Shown here one piece after another: positions 52,797-61,274 of a stretch of DNA of 64,000 nucleotides. Where the stretch lies: contig JADGEX010000002.1 in assembly GCA_016744135.1 (NCBI GenBank), positions 372,001-436,000 of the forward strand. The letters are read 5' to 3'. Numbering within the stretch: position 1 is the first letter of the stretch; each line of letters starts with the position of its first letter. Position numbers and translations under genes: made by a program. The stretch is from Pseudodesulfovibrio sp. GTDB taxonomy: Bacteria; Desulfobacterota; Desulfovibrionia; Desulfovibrionales; Desulfovibrionaceae. The notes below the pieces were generated by a model. The model was not told the DNA's origin. It was given only the letters and a program-made list of their open reading frames with translations, and did not search any database.

Positions 52797-53096
52797 ATGA
52801 CCACATCATCCCGTCAAGGTCGCATCGCTGGCTGGCTTAAGATGAACCAGTCTTCAGTCAAGGAGTTGGCAGGACATCTGTCTTTGTCGGTCGCCCACAC
52901 AAGTCGGTTGTGCAACGCCGGAGAGGTCCCGACTGATGTGCTTCTATCCATGAAATCCTTTGTCACGCCGACAGGGAAACACATTCCTTTGAATCTTTTG
53001 CCGTCTGGTCGGGACAAAAAGCCCGGCCCTGCTCCTGGTTGGCTTGATCGCAAACTTGCGGAGGCCCGTCAGGCTGCGTCTTCGGATGCGGCCTGA
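52797..53096 (+). CDS. Cro-like DNA-binding protein
   Basis: 99 aa with a helix-turn-helix pattern (SVKELAGHLSLSVAHTSRLCNAG). Divergent from the CI-like gene, the usual place of Cro. Ala/Arg-rich C-terminus. First gene of the early operon. No clear ribosome binding site. Confidence 0.75.
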   Translation: MTTSSRQGRIAGWLKMNQSSVKELAGHLSLSVAHTSRLCNAGEVPTDVLLSMKSFVTPTGKHIPLNLLPSGRDKKPGPAPGWLDRKLAEARQAASSDAA

Positions 53097-53169
53097 TTAA
53101 AGGGAGTCCAGTCTTTTTGTAGCATGATTTTTTCTGCCTGACATGCGGTAACATTCAAGGAGGATTACC

Positions 53170-53691
53170 GTGCCCAAGAATCTCAAAGATGCCAATTTTT
53201 ATGATGGGTTCAATGAAGCCCTGCACGACCTGGTCAAGTTCGCTCCCAACGGGAACTCGGCTCGACGGATTGCGGCCTTGACCGGCCAACCGTATTCCAC
53301 ACTCATGAACGGCCTGTCCTGCGCTGAATCCAATGCCGGGTGCAAGCTCGATATAGGTGCTCTTGAATCCCTTATTTCAGCCTCTGGTGGTGAGCCGTTT
53401 ATTGCTCGGTATTTTGCCGTCAAAGCTGGTGGCGTGTTTGTGGAGTTGCCCAGATTGGACGGCGATGAAAGTGAAGCACGCAAGGTGGCCATGGAGACCA
53501 TGTCCGAGCTGGGCGCATTGTGTCGGAGTTTCGATCACGCTCAGGACAAGAATGGTCCCGGTGGCGAACAAGTCACCAACGATGAGCTGGAAAAGTTTGA
53601 AGCGCAGGGGAACAAGCTCATGAGCAAGGCCAAGGCAGCCATAGTGGCGTGTCGACAGGTACTCAAGAATCGCAAAAGCGGGGAGGGCTAG
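53170..53691 (+). CDS. Phage CII-like regulator
   Basis: 173 aa. FYDGFNEALHDLVKFA ... RRIAALTGQPYSTLMNGLS resembles the phage regulatory CII family in P2-like phages. Downstream coiled-coil rich tail. AAGGAGGATTACC precedes the start codon GTG-like region (ATG at 53170). Confidence 0.75.
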   Translation: MPKNLKDANFYDGFNEALHDLVKFAPNGNSARRIAALTGQPYSTLMNGLSCAESNAGCKLDIGALESLISASGGEPFIARYFAVKAGGVFVELPRLDGDESEARKVAMETMSELGALCRSFDHAQDKNGPGGEQVTNDELEKFEAQGNKLMSKAKAAIVACRQVLKNRKSGEG

Positions 53692-53695
53692 TTCA

Positions 53696-54097
53696 ATGGC
53701 GAGACAATCCATGAACGTGTTGAATGCGGATCAGCGAATGCGAATCCTCAAGATGGCGATGAACTTGGAGCAGAATAATGGCGTTGATGCTGTGTTGAGT
53801 GCTTACGACCGGATTCTGGATCGACTCGGGCAAGGGATATTTGTGCCGCCGATCATTGAGAGCGGGGTTGGAGAGCTTGTCGAGCAGTTCATCGAGTCAA
53901 GGTTGGAAGCCAAGGAAGGAACCAAGGTTCAAGCTTCCCATTTTTACGAGTGGTTTTGCGATTGGTATCAGGACAATGGTTTGCCGGAAGCGGACAGGCC
54001 TTCGCAACGGGGAGTTGGCGGGTACATGCGGGCCAACAGGGAAGTGAAGGATTCCAATGTTGTTTTTTATCTCGGGATCGCCACCAAGGAGGGCTAG
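53696..54097 (+). CDS. Winged-helix protein resembling P4 primase C-terminal domain
   Basis: 133 aa. The C-terminal 70 residues (KVQASHFYEWFCDWYQDNGL ... SQRGVGGYMRANREVK) have the winged-helix pattern that in P4-type primases follows the helicase. It may bind DNA at the origin together with the helicase. Tentative. Confidence 0.6.
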   Translation: MARQSMNVLNADQRMRILKMAMNLEQNNGVDAVLSAYDRILDRLGQGIFVPPIIESGVGELVEQFIESRLEAKEGTKVQASHFYEWFCDWYQDNGLPEADRPSQRGVGGYMRANREVKDSNVVFYLGIATKEG

Positions 54098-54099
54098 TC

Positions 54100-54327
54100 A
54101 TGACCGATGCGACCGACAGAATTCAGGACATTGAGCGGCAGCTTGTCAGGTTGTTGAAGGACGCCCGGAATGGAGTTGTTCATCTGCCGGAGCATGGTCG
54201 TATCAGGCTGGCCCATCGTTTTCTTGAAGGGGTTCTTGATGAGCGCATCATCAAGGCGCAGCGGGTGTCGGCCATGGTGGCGACGCAGGGTGGGATGGAT
54301 CACTCGGTCCCGGCTGGGGACAGGTAG
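54100..54327 (+). CDS. Small early hypothetical protein
   Basis: 75 aa, basic and helical (QDIERQLVRLLKDARNGV). AGGAGGGCTAGTC upstream. No family known. Confidence 0.6.
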   Translation: MTDATDRIQDIERQLVRLLKDARNGVVHLPEHGRIRLAHRFLEGVLDERIIKAQRVSAMVATQGGMDHSVPAGDR

Positions 54328-54420
54328 CAAATTTCCCGGCCTGTGTGATTGGTCGGGTTTCGTAAACGGTCTGAGGGAGCGGGTTGTCCGTCCCCCTGGG
54401 CCGGAAAAAAGGGAGGCAGC

Positions 54421-54573
54421 ATGATGGTCTATTTCGATGAAATAATGACGGGCATGGTTATCTGCTTTGGTTTGGCTTTCTTTTGGGCCTTGATCGGTAC
54501 GATTAACGCTTTCCGGGCGATGTTTCAGAATCGCCGTAATCGGTTGAAATTTGATTCGAGGTTGTCGTCATGA
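54421..54573 (+). CDS. Small early membrane protein
   Basis: 50 aa with one membrane helix (GMVICFGLAFFWALIGTI) and a basic C-terminal tail. ATG with GGGAGGCAGC upstream. Overlaps the next gene by ATGA. Function unknown. Confidence 0.6.
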   Translation: MMVYFDEIMTGMVICFGLAFFWALIGTINAFRAMFQNRRNRLKFDSRLSS

Positions 54574-54959
54574 CGTGGAGTGAAAAACAACAGGCACGTG
54601 AAAAGGTTTTGGCAATGGTGATGCTTCGGCTGTTTCGCTCCAAGGAATCTGATATTTCTTTATCGAAACTCTCGGAACTTTTCGAGATGGAGTCTCTGCC
54701 GGTTGCTGCCAAGTTTTTTACGTATTCAGCTTTTTCGAATTGGGTCGGCAGGCAGGCGGATCTGACTGTGATCAAGGTCCAGGAAGGGCGGCGGAACGTG
54801 AACGTTTTGCATCTCGACACCCCGGCGGCAATGTTCGTCGGGTCCAGGACCGGGGAGTCCATAACCATCGATTTTCAGGCCCTGCGGCAACAATCCAATG
54901 CAGCGCCGCTTGGCGATTCCATTTTTCATTCCAGCATGCAGCACGAGGCGCGGTCATGA
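54570..54959 (+). CDS. Hypothetical early protein
   Basis: 129 aa, helical N-terminal half (LSKLSELFEMESLPVAA) that looks like a helix-turn-helix, and a beta C-terminal part. Overlaps both neighbours at ATGA. Unassigned. Confidence 0.6.
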   Translation: MTWSEKQQAREKVLAMVMLRLFRSKESDISLSKLSELFEMESLPVAAKFFTYSAFSNWVGRQADLTVIKVQEGRRNVNVLHLDTPAAMFVGSRTGESITIDFQALRQQSNAAPLGDSIFHSSMQHEARS

Positions 54960-55186
54960 CCAAACTCAAGAGCCGTGATCTGCTCCCGGTCAAGAGCCGG
55001 TGCAACGATCAGGAATGCCCCTGCTGGGCCAACGACTGCGCCCGCGCCGAGATATGGAAAGGCCTTGGCCGATTCAACTGGCTGCCTGCTAGCGTCCGAC
55101 GTGCCGGGGCGAAGAAGTGTGCGCGGAGGATTGATTTGGTGACGTTGGAGGAGAGTGGGGTTGAGGATGAGGGGGGAGGCAGATGA
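54956..55186 (+). CDS. Cys-rich small early protein
   Basis: 76 aa. Four Cys (CNDQECPCW ... CARAE, plus KKCARR) suggest metal binding. Overlaps neighbours. Unknown. Confidence 0.6.
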   Translation: MTKLKSRDLLPVKSRCNDQECPCWANDCARAEIWKGLGRFNWLPASVRRAGAKKCARRIDLVTLEESGVEDEGGGR

Positions 55187-55845
55187 TTAAGGCTATCCCC
55201 TTTAATGCGGACATGACGCTTGCCATTCTGGACGGCGACAAGACGCAGACACGTCGAGTCGTAAACCCACAACCGTTTCGCTTCAACTCTGTCGAGTTTA
55301 AGGACGGACACCTGATTGAATGGCGCCATGCAAACGGTCTTTGGGATTTGAAGCGTCACATGGCACCAGCACATAAGGCTGGCGACATCCTTTGGGTGCG
55401 AGAATCAGGAGAGGTTACGGGGTTCGACTATTGCCCTCTGCGAGTGGGTGTCTTTTACAAGGCTGACGGTTTCCAAAAAACAATTCTCATGCCAGAGCGT
55501 CTCCAGCGTGAAGACGGCCTTGCTGGGCTACCTCGTTGGGCTTCTGAGACTCGCGGCATTCCTAATGGAATTTTCAAGGAGGCTGCCCGCCTTTTCATCA
55601 AGATCACCAATGTCCGCGTTGAACGTCTCAATGATATCCGTCCCGAAGATGTGTACGAGGAAGGGTTCGCTGGCTCAAGCGAGGACCTGCACCCATGGGA
55701 CTTGTACGCCGAAGCCGAGCAAGCATTTATAGACACTTGGGATTCACTCTATTCCGCCAAAGAACTTGGCTGGGAAGACAACCCCTGGGTGTGGGTCTAC
55801 GAGTTCGAGCGCACCGACAAGCCCGCCGATTGGCCGGGGAATTGA
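55183..55845 (+). CDS. ASCH-domain-like phage protein
   Basis: 220 aa. N-terminal FNADMTLAILDGDKTQTRRV is typical of ASCH-fold phage proteins that bind RNA or act as nucleic-acid modifying accessory factors. GDILWVRE and NDIRPEDVYEEGF also fit. Annotated in phages as morphogenetic or hypothetical; role is unclear. Confidence 0.75.
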   Translation: MIKAIPFNADMTLAILDGDKTQTRRVVNPQPFRFNSVEFKDGHLIEWRHANGLWDLKRHMAPAHKAGDILWVRESGEVTGFDYCPLRVGVFYKADGFQKTILMPERLQREDGLAGLPRWASETRGIPNGIFKEAARLFIKITNVRVERLNDIRPEDVYEEGFAGSSEDLHPWDLYAEAEQAFIDTWDSLYSAKELGWEDNPWVWVYEFERTDKPADWPGN

Positions 55846-55861
55846 TAGGCAGTTGACCATG

Positions 55862-55978
55862 TTATTTACGCCAGAACCGATACTTGATTCTGCTCTCCAG
55901 CTGGAGAGCAAGCTGCACCCAAGTGTCGGGGGCGATGTCTTTGATGAAATCCAGAACGATAGAAAGAAAAATATCCAT
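55862..55978 (-). CDS. Possible small membrane-active peptide
   Basis: 38 aa on the minus strand with AAAGGAG 7 nt upstream of the ATG (55976-55978). N-terminal hydrophobic/amphipathic helix (MDIFLSIVLDFIKDIA) and basic C-terminus (RIKYRFWRK). Looks like a small toxin-type or regulatory peptide; no homologue known to me. The rest of the interval 55846-56136 has no gene. Confidence 0.45.
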   Translation of the reverse strand: MDIFLSIVLDFIKDIAPDTWVQLALQLESRIKYRFWRK

Positions 55979-56136
55979 GATGGTTCTCCTTTGGCTTTCG
56001 CCGTTGAAAAAAAACGTCATGGACACTCTCTTTTTGAGGCCTTTTTGGGTGGTTGTCAAATGCCTGTAAATTAGCGGTTTTTCCTTTTGGACGACATTAA
56101 TAAATAGCAACCGAGTATTCAAAATAAGGAGACAAA

Positions 56137-56421
56137 ATGAAAATCACAGAACATCCCAACATCGTGAAAGCGGCAAATGAAATTGCATTGGATAACGGTT
56201 GCGTAAATCGCTTTGAAGAATTCAACGCTAACAAATTTGACGTAACTCTTGACGGCGAGATCCTTGACCGAGTGGAGAAGATTCTCGGCATCCTCAACGA
56301 TGAAGCACTTGATATTGTTTGTTGTGGCGACGAGTCCGAGGCTCGTGCCATTTGCGGACTGTTCGGCGTGACAGGCATGGCAGTTTCTCAAACCCTCAAC
56401 GAAATATTCGAGCAGGTGTAA
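56137..56421 (+). CDS. Hypothetical early protein
   Basis: 94 aa, acidic and helical. AAGGAGACAAA upstream gives a strong start. No domain is recognised. Confidence 0.6.
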   Translation: MKITEHPNIVKAANEIALDNGCVNRFEEFNANKFDVTLDGEILDRVEKILGILNDEALDIVCCGDESEARAICGLFGVTGMAVSQTLNEIFEQV

Positions 56422-56422
56422 A

Positions 56423-56872
56423 ATGAAGGATTTGAAGAATCGGGCAGAGCGCATTTTGCTCTACATGCTGAACATGGACCCTTCCGACACTGAGCCACAT
56501 ATGGGCCTGGAATGCTCCCCTATCTATAAGGACGGCAAGGAAGACCCTGCAACGGCGGTTCAGATTTACGGCCCTATCGAATGTGATGTGCAACCCCTAC
56601 TTTTCACCGCCCACCGTTGGCCCGGTGCCGATACGATTTGGACCGCCGATATTATCACCGACGCGCCCCACGTCATTGACGAATTGCTTGTGCATACGTC
56701 CGACCTGGAAGCCGAGAATGGAAGGTTACGCCGAAGACTCGGCAAGGAAACGGCCAGGGCAGAGGCAGGGGAAAAGCTCTGTATCTCTTTGCAGGGCTGT
56801 CCCGTGAAGCTGCCGCCCGGTGTCCGCACCTACATCACCAACTACTATGAGCGCATTAAGAGCCTCGGATAA
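56423..56872 (+). CDS. Hypothetical early protein
   Basis: 149 aa. Helical ends; contains LEAENGRLRRRLGKETARAE, a short leucine-zipper-like coil, near residue 100. It follows the previous gene by one base. Unassigned. Confidence 0.6.
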   Translation: MKDLKNRAERILLYMLNMDPSDTEPHMGLECSPIYKDGKEDPATAVQIYGPIECDVQPLLFTAHRWPGADTIWTADIITDAPHVIDELLVHTSDLEAENGRLRRRLGKETARAEAGEKLCISLQGCPVKLPPGVRTYITNYYERIKSLG

Positions 56873-56910
56873 ATCTTAGAATCAGCAGTAAGGAAACTAT
56901 GCAGACCAGA

Positions 56911-57678
56911 CTAAGTCACAGCCGGGCAGCGCAAGAATACATAGAATACGATGCGCAGGGTCAGCCCCATGATGGCAAGGCAACTCAAAGCGAGAGGGCC
57001 GTAAAATTCCCATATGTAGAAGTTGCGCCAACTATTTTTCTGGTGCGCCCAAAACTCTTTGTCGAACGCTACGAGAGCAGGGATAAGGCGGTCGTCAATG
57101 TCAACAAGCTGTGTCTTGATAACCCCAATACTTCCAGAGATGGTGCCCAACCTGTCCACGGCTCTTTGATCTTTGCCGGACAGGATGTCCTTTTCCAAAT
57201 CCCTTTTGGACAAATAGTCAGCAACTTCAAGGCATTCTTGAACGTATCTCTTAAGGCTGCCAAATATAGAATCAATAGTTTGCCAGGCGGTGGTTTGGCT
57301 CACTTCTATTCCGTTTGTTCCCTTAGAAGCAATTCCTTTATTTCCAATGGTGTTCGCAATCGAGTCTGGTTCTCCAGTAGAACGCAAACGCCATTTCATC
57401 AAGGTTCCCCGACCCAACATAAAGAAATAGCTTGTGAAGTAGAGAGCCACAGCCAGCAGGATGAAATCAAAATGAGGCCATGGGAAACCCAGATTGTTGC
57501 CGATAACGGTGAACGTCCCATCAAGCAGGCCATACAGGGCTTGGAAGGCACAAAGTATAGCACAGAGCAGCATGTTGCGGCGTATTTTATAGGCTTGGAG
57601 GGGGAGCGTTATAAAGGGGTTTTCCTTCATATATTCGGAGGGCTGTTTCTCGTCGGTCTTTTGGGTCGGGTCTGCCAT
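56911..57678 (-). CDS. Three-helix membrane protein on the minus strand of the early region
   Basis: About 255 aa. Two N-terminal membrane helices (NMLLCAILCAFQALYGLL; FILLAVALYFTSYFFML) and one near the C-terminus (GPLALSCLAIMGLTLRIVFYV), with a soluble helical middle. GGAGAGAGCCTCT upstream of ATG. Opposite to surrounding early genes, so likely a lysogenic conversion gene, perhaps superinfection exclusion. Not recognised. Confidence 0.65.
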   Translation of the reverse strand: MADPTQKTDEKQPSEYMKENPFITLPLQAYKIRRNMLLCAILCAFQALYGLLDGTFTVIGNNLGFPWPHFDFILLAVALYFTSYFFMLGRGTLMKWRLRSTGEPDSIANTIGNKGIASKGTNGIEVSQTTAWQTIDSIFGSLKRYVQECLEVADYLSKRDLEKDILSGKDQRAVDRLGTISGSIGVIKTQLVDIDDRLIPALVAFDKEFWAHQKNSWRNFYIWEFYGPLALSCLAIMGLTLRIVFYVFLRCPAVT

Positions 57679-57801
57679 AGAGGCTCTCTCCATCATAAAC
57701 ATGGATTAGGGGAAATGATTATTCGGAAGGATGCTCCCTACGGGCATGTATTGTCAACTAAGCTGGCCGCGTAGGTCATAGAACTCAGCACTCAACGCAC
57801 A

Positions 57802-57824
57802 AAGCCTCGCACAGGGCGAGGCTT
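57802..57824. terminator. Hairpin, possible bidirectional terminator
   Basis: AAGCCTCGC / GCGAGGCTT stem with a 5-nt loop, between the membrane-protein gene start and the next small gene. A second stem (GCCGGG / CCCGGC) lies at about 57844-57860. No T-run of note. Confidence 0.4.
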
Positions 57825-57872
57825 CGGCAAATGAATACGTGTGGCCGGGAACACCCCGGCACAGGGAATGAC

Positions 57873-58097
57873 ATGACAGATAATCAGATTGAAAAGCAAG
57901 AATTTCTGCTCAGAGCGCGGCCCGGTAATTTTGAAGGTCTTATTGTTTGCCCACGCTGTGACGGCTGGGGAACAGAAGAGCTTGATGCGCCTGAGAGTGA
58001 ATATAAGCCCTGCAAGCTGTGCAAGGGCAAGCGCGTGGTGAAGAGGCGTGTGAATGTTGTTGTTGAAGACCTGCCCTTTAGGGGCGGGGAAGTATAA
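57873..58097 (+). CDS. DnaJ-type zinc-finger small protein
   Basis: 74 aa. CPRCDGWG ... CKLCKGKR gives two CxxC pairs with glycines as in DnaJ zinc fingers. ATG at 57873 with AGGGA upstream. Role unknown. Confidence 0.65.
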   Translation: MTDNQIEKQEFLLRARPGNFEGLIVCPRCDGWGTEELDAPESEYKPCKLCKGKRVVKRRVNVVVEDLPFRGGEV

Positions 58098-58109
58098 AGG
58101 GAGGATTGT

Positions 58110-58406
58110 ATGGAAGCTACACCCGAACAGATACAGGTTGCGGCTCAGGCTTTGATGCCTGTTTTGAAACCAGTTCTGGAGGAGTCGTTTCGGCGAGCCG
58201 GAGAGATCGAGGCGCTTAAGCGGAAGTTCGCGTTGACTCCCAACGAAGTGTTTGTTTTGACGGGCATCCCCTCCGGGACGCTCAAGAATTGGCGAAGTGG
58301 TGGTAAGGGGCCGGAATATTCCAAGGAAGGAAGCAAGATCGTTTATCCGGTCAAGAACCTGCTTTCTTGGCTTGACCGGACCGGGAGGAGGACCGTTGAT
58401 GCTTAA
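58110..58406 (+). CDS. Excisionase-like helix-turn-helix protein
   Basis: 98 aa. The C-terminal half has the HTH_17 excisionase pattern (LTGIPSGTLKNWRSGGKGPEY ... YPVKNLLSWLD). Overlaps the convergent integrase gene by 56 bases. Most likely Xis, directing excision, with MerR-like DNA binding. Confidence 0.75.
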   Translation: MEATPEQIQVAAQALMPVLKPVLEESFRRAGEIEALKRKFALTPNEVFVLTGIPSGTLKNWRSGGKGPEYSKEGSKIVYPVKNLLSWLDRTGRRTVDA

Positions 58407-59505
58407 TCATGGATTCGAATTTGCCAACGGCTTGCAGATGGACGTCGGGGCAAAGATGGGCATACCGTTTGGTCATTTCAAGGCTGCGGTGTCCAAGGAG
58501 TTGCGAGATGACATAGAGGGGCACGCCCTCGACCGCCAGCCACGAGGCAAAGGAGTGGCGCAGGGTGTGGAAGACCACCTTGTCTCTGGTTTCCTCGATG
58601 CCCTTATTGAATTCAAGTTTCTCTACGGCGCGGGGGAATGCGCGACTGATGCGCTTGATCTGAACGCCGCCACGGCCAGGGAACACGAGCTGGCCGGGAG
58701 TCATGGGGATGCGCTTCAATTCCCGCTTGGCCTCTTTGGTGAGGTAGACGGTTCGGCCCCGATAGTTTTTTGTTTCGGAGAGTCGGATTTGTCCCGCTTT
58801 GAGGTCGACATGCTCGCCACGCAAGGCGAAAATTTCACTGGCTCTCATGCCGGTGTGGAGCGAGAGCAGGGCTATCTGGTAAGTCTGGATGCTGCGTTTT
58901 TTGACATTTGCCAGGAGTTTGTCAGCCTCTTTGACCGAAAGGAAGCGAACGCGAGTGTTGTCCGTTCGCGGCATCTTGATGTTGCGGGTAGGTATCTGGC
59001 CGCTCCACAGCTCCCACTCCACGCATTTGTTGTATACCTGACGAACCAGGCCGAGGACGTGTGTCACCGTCTGCGGGGCATACGTGTGGAGCAGCTCGGC
59101 TTTGATATCCTCCAGGTCAAGCGGGGTGATCTTCGAGAGAAGCTTGCCGCCAATCCTGTCTTTGAGATGCTTTTGGTAACGTTTGTTTTCGTTGGACTGG
59201 GTCTCCGGGTGCTTGGAGAGCGCGAGGTGGGTGTCTTTGAAGCGCTGCCACGCCTCGTCGAAGGTGATGTCAGTCCCGGTGATGGACGATGGCAAATCGC
59301 CTATTCGGGCCTGCCGGACACGTTCGCCTCGGACTTGGGCTGCGAAGGCTGCGTTGACCTTCTCCGAGCGTTTGCCGACCTTCTCCCACTTGGGCTTGCC
59401 GTCGACTCTGTAAACGATGTAGAAGGTCCCATCAGGCTTTCCCTGCCAGCGGTGTTGTTGCGATTCCCGGAAGTAGACACCGACCTTGCCCTTGATCTTT
59501 TTCAT
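58351..59505 (-). CDS. int: Tyrosine integrase
   Basis: 384 aa. N-terminal arm-binding and core-binding domains; catalytic domain with Arg221 (HTGMRASE), HTLRHSFAS (His313, Arg316), LLGHR (His339) and Tyr348 (TKRYAHL). Integrates the phage into the tRNA-Arg gene. Located about 165 bases from attR and directed inward from it. Confidence 0.95.
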   Translation of the reverse strand: MKKIKGKVGVYFRESQQHRWQGKPDGTFYIVYRVDGKPKWEKVGKRSEKVNAAFAAQVRGERVRQARIGDLPSSITGTDITFDEAWQRFKDTHLALSKHPETQSNENKRYQKHLKDRIGGKLLSKITPLDLEDIKAELLHTYAPQTVTHVLGLVRQVYNKCVEWELWSGQIPTRNIKMPRTDNTRVRFLSVKEADKLLANVKKRSIQTYQIALLSLHTGMRASEIFALRGEHVDLKAGQIRLSETKNYRGRTVYLTKEAKRELKRIPMTPGQLVFPGRGGVQIKRISRAFPRAVEKLEFNKGIEETRDKVVFHTLRHSFASWLAVEGVPLYVISQLLGHRSLEMTKRYAHLCPDVHLQAVGKFESMIKHQRSSSRSGQAKKAGS

Positions 59506-59525
59506 GTCGAGTTCCTTCTAACTTT

Positions 59526-59573
59526 TTTCTATCGCACGGCGTGTTTTTCTATCTTTTTTCAAACGCACGGCGT
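59526..59573. repeat. Candidate integrase arm-type and excisionase sites
   Basis: TTTCTATC occurs at 59526-59533 and 59546-59553 and also near attL at 15613-15620. CGCACGGCGT occurs twice, at 59533-59542 and 59564-59573, 31 bp apart (three helical turns). The positions next to the attachment core fit recombination-protein binding. Confidence 0.5.
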
Positions 59574-59670
59574 TACCCATCGTGACGGCCCGTTCTTTAT
59601 ATCCTCCTGTACGTGCAGGGTTTGTGACGGTCAAGTCCTCAGCGTGACTTGCGGCTCTAATCCTGTGATC

Positions 59671-59718
59671 GGATTCCTAATCCTGGTGCCGCATGTTCGA
59701 ATCATGCTGGGGGCACCA
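59671..59718 (+). other. attR: right copy of the attachment core, tRNA-Arg 3' half
   Basis: Matches 15506-15553 with three changes, all in the T-stem. GCATG/CATGC here is fully paired, compared with the wobble-containing left copy, so this is probably the original host 3' end, now unlinked from its 5' half. Host sequence resumes at 59719. Confidence 0.9.
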
Positions 59719-59729
59719 TGTGGAAATAG

Positions 59730-59760
59730 AGCCCGTTCTCCTTGGAGAGCGGGCTTTTTT
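59730..59760 (+). terminator. Original host terminator of tRNA-Arg
   Basis: AGCCCGTTCTC / GAGAGCGGGCT stem (one G-T pair), 4-nt loop and a run of T. It follows attR by 11 bases, as expected for the displaced end of the tRNA transcription unit. Confidence 0.85.
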
Positions 59761-59910
59761 CTGTTTAATGATTGCGTGTACGCCGCAGTTGTTGCAATTA
59801 TCTATATAATCCTGTTATTTTATTATGAATAGTAAATAGATGATGAATGGGGAGTTTGCGGAAGTTGTTTTTGCCGAAGACGTTTGAATCGGAATGGAGT
59901 GGATAGTCGT

Positions 59911-61209
59911 ATGAGAAACAGAGATTGGTTTTTGGGGAAAAAAAGTGTGCCAGCTTTATGCATGGCGGTAGCCGTGTTCCTGATGGTCGGTTGTTCCTCT
60001 TCTTCCAAGGGGGAAGCCATTGATCTTATGCCTGCTCCCGCCATTTATTCCGAGTTTGTCAATCCCTTTGAAAAGGACGTGCTTCCTCCTAGTACTATTT
60101 ATTATGCCACCAACCGTGCGCCTGCTGTCGAAGGAGAGCTTGCTTATAGCTCGCTTCGAGGGGGCGTTCTTCGGTTTGGTGCCGCCAGTATCAAGATGGG
60201 AGAGGGGGATTTTAGTTGGGAGGAAGCCAAACGTATTTCTTTGCTCAAAAATCGAACGGACAAATATCCTCTCAAAGTGGAAAGCGTCAATGAATATGGT
60301 GTGCTTGGTTCAAGTTTGAACGGATTTGTTGCAAAGGATTTTAATGAGGTCGGAGTGGAAACGACCGGTAAGGAATTTGCTCGGCATATCGATGAAAAAT
60401 TGAGTCGGTCAAAACGGAAAGATGTTTTTGTGTATGTCCATGGATACAAAGTTGACTTTAATAATCCTATTTTGGTTACGGCTGAATTGTGGCATTTCCT
60501 TGGATACGATGGTGCTTTCATTGCCTATTCATGGCCGTCCACGCCGAGAACGTTGGCATATTTGTCAGATCTTGAGACTGCGGAGCTTTCATCATATCAG
60601 TTCCGGGCATTTTTGGAATTCCTTGCAAAAAAGACGGACGCTGAGCGAATTCATATCGTTGGTTACAGTGCTGGGACTCGGATTGTGGATAAGGCGCTTT
60701 TCCAGCTGACCCTTGCCAACAGGCACGTTTCAAAGGAAGGTTTGAAGGAGTTAAAGCTCGGCCATGTGATGCTTATCGGCAGTGATATGGATGGCGCTAT
60801 TTTTGCGGCGAATATTCGGGAAGGTATGCTCGATATCGTCGAAGATCTTTCTGTTTATGTGTCAGATTCTGACAGTGCTGTGGCTGTGGCGGAATGGCTT
60901 TTTGATTGGGGAAGGCTTGGTCAAGTCTCGCGTGAGATGTCTGTGCCGGTGAAGAGTTTTCTTGAGGCCAATCCCAAGCTCCGCGTTATTGATGTGACAG
61001 GGGCAGCGGATGCAGATGCCGGAAATGGGCATGGATATTTCCGTGATAGTCCCTGGGTCAGTAGTGATATACTCATGACCTTGATGTACGACCTGCCACC
61101 TGAAGAAAGAGGATTGGCCAAAGATGTCGATATGCCCATATGGGAATTCCCAGAGGATTATCAAAAGCGGCTCTTAGAAAAATTGCACATTAAATTACAG
61201 GCTCAGTAA
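59911..61209 (+). CDS. Lipoprotein of the DUF900 alpha/beta-hydrolase type
   Basis: About 432 aa. Lipoprotein signal with lipobox LMVGC; ATNRAP near the start; DVFVYVHGYKVDF (oxyanion turn) and the nucleophile elbow HIVGYSAGTR. The family consists of esterase/lipase-like proteins of unknown substrate. ATG at 59911 has GGAGTGGATAG upstream. Location is the outer membrane or periplasm. Confidence 0.82.
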   Translation: MRNRDWFLGKKSVPALCMAVAVFLMVGCSSSSKGEAIDLMPAPAIYSEFVNPFEKDVLPPSTIYYATNRAPAVEGELAYSSLRGGVLRFGAASIKMGEGDFSWEEAKRISLLKNRTDKYPLKVESVNEYGVLGSSLNGFVAKDFNEVGVETTGKEFARHIDEKLSRSKRKDVFVYVHGYKVDFNNPILVTAELWHFLGYDGAFIAYSWPSTPRTLAYLSDLETAELSSYQFRAFLEFLAKKTDAERIHIVGYSAGTRIVDKALFQLTLANRHVSKEGLKELKLGHVMLIGSDMDGAIFAANIREGMLDIVEDLSVYVSDSDSAVAVAEWLFDWGRLGQVSREMSVPVKSFLEANPKLRVIDVTGAADADAGNGHGYFRDSPWVSSDILMTLMYDLPPEERGLAKDVDMPIWEFPEDYQKRLLEKLHIKLQAQ

Positions 61210-61274
61210 AAAGTGGTTCTTGTGGATGGAGGCGCCATTTTTTGTGAAGTTTGTGATGTGCTGTTGCGTATCAT

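Larger units (their letters stand above)
15506..59718. mobile_element. Complete temperate prophage, lambda-like head and P2-like contractile tail
   Basis: Bounded by 48-bp att repeats, with a tyrosine integrase beside attR, an excisionase-like gene, CI/Cro/CII-like switch genes, primase and helicase, terminase, a full head and tail set, and lysis genes. No structural gene is visibly broken, so it could be inducible. The accessory block 43.8-51.9 kb interrupts the usual order between lysis and switch genes. Confidence 0.95.

Noticed and set aside
58297..59832. 511-codon plus-strand frame opposite the integrase
   Set aside because: Antisense of a clear integrase and runs through attR; no domain recognised.
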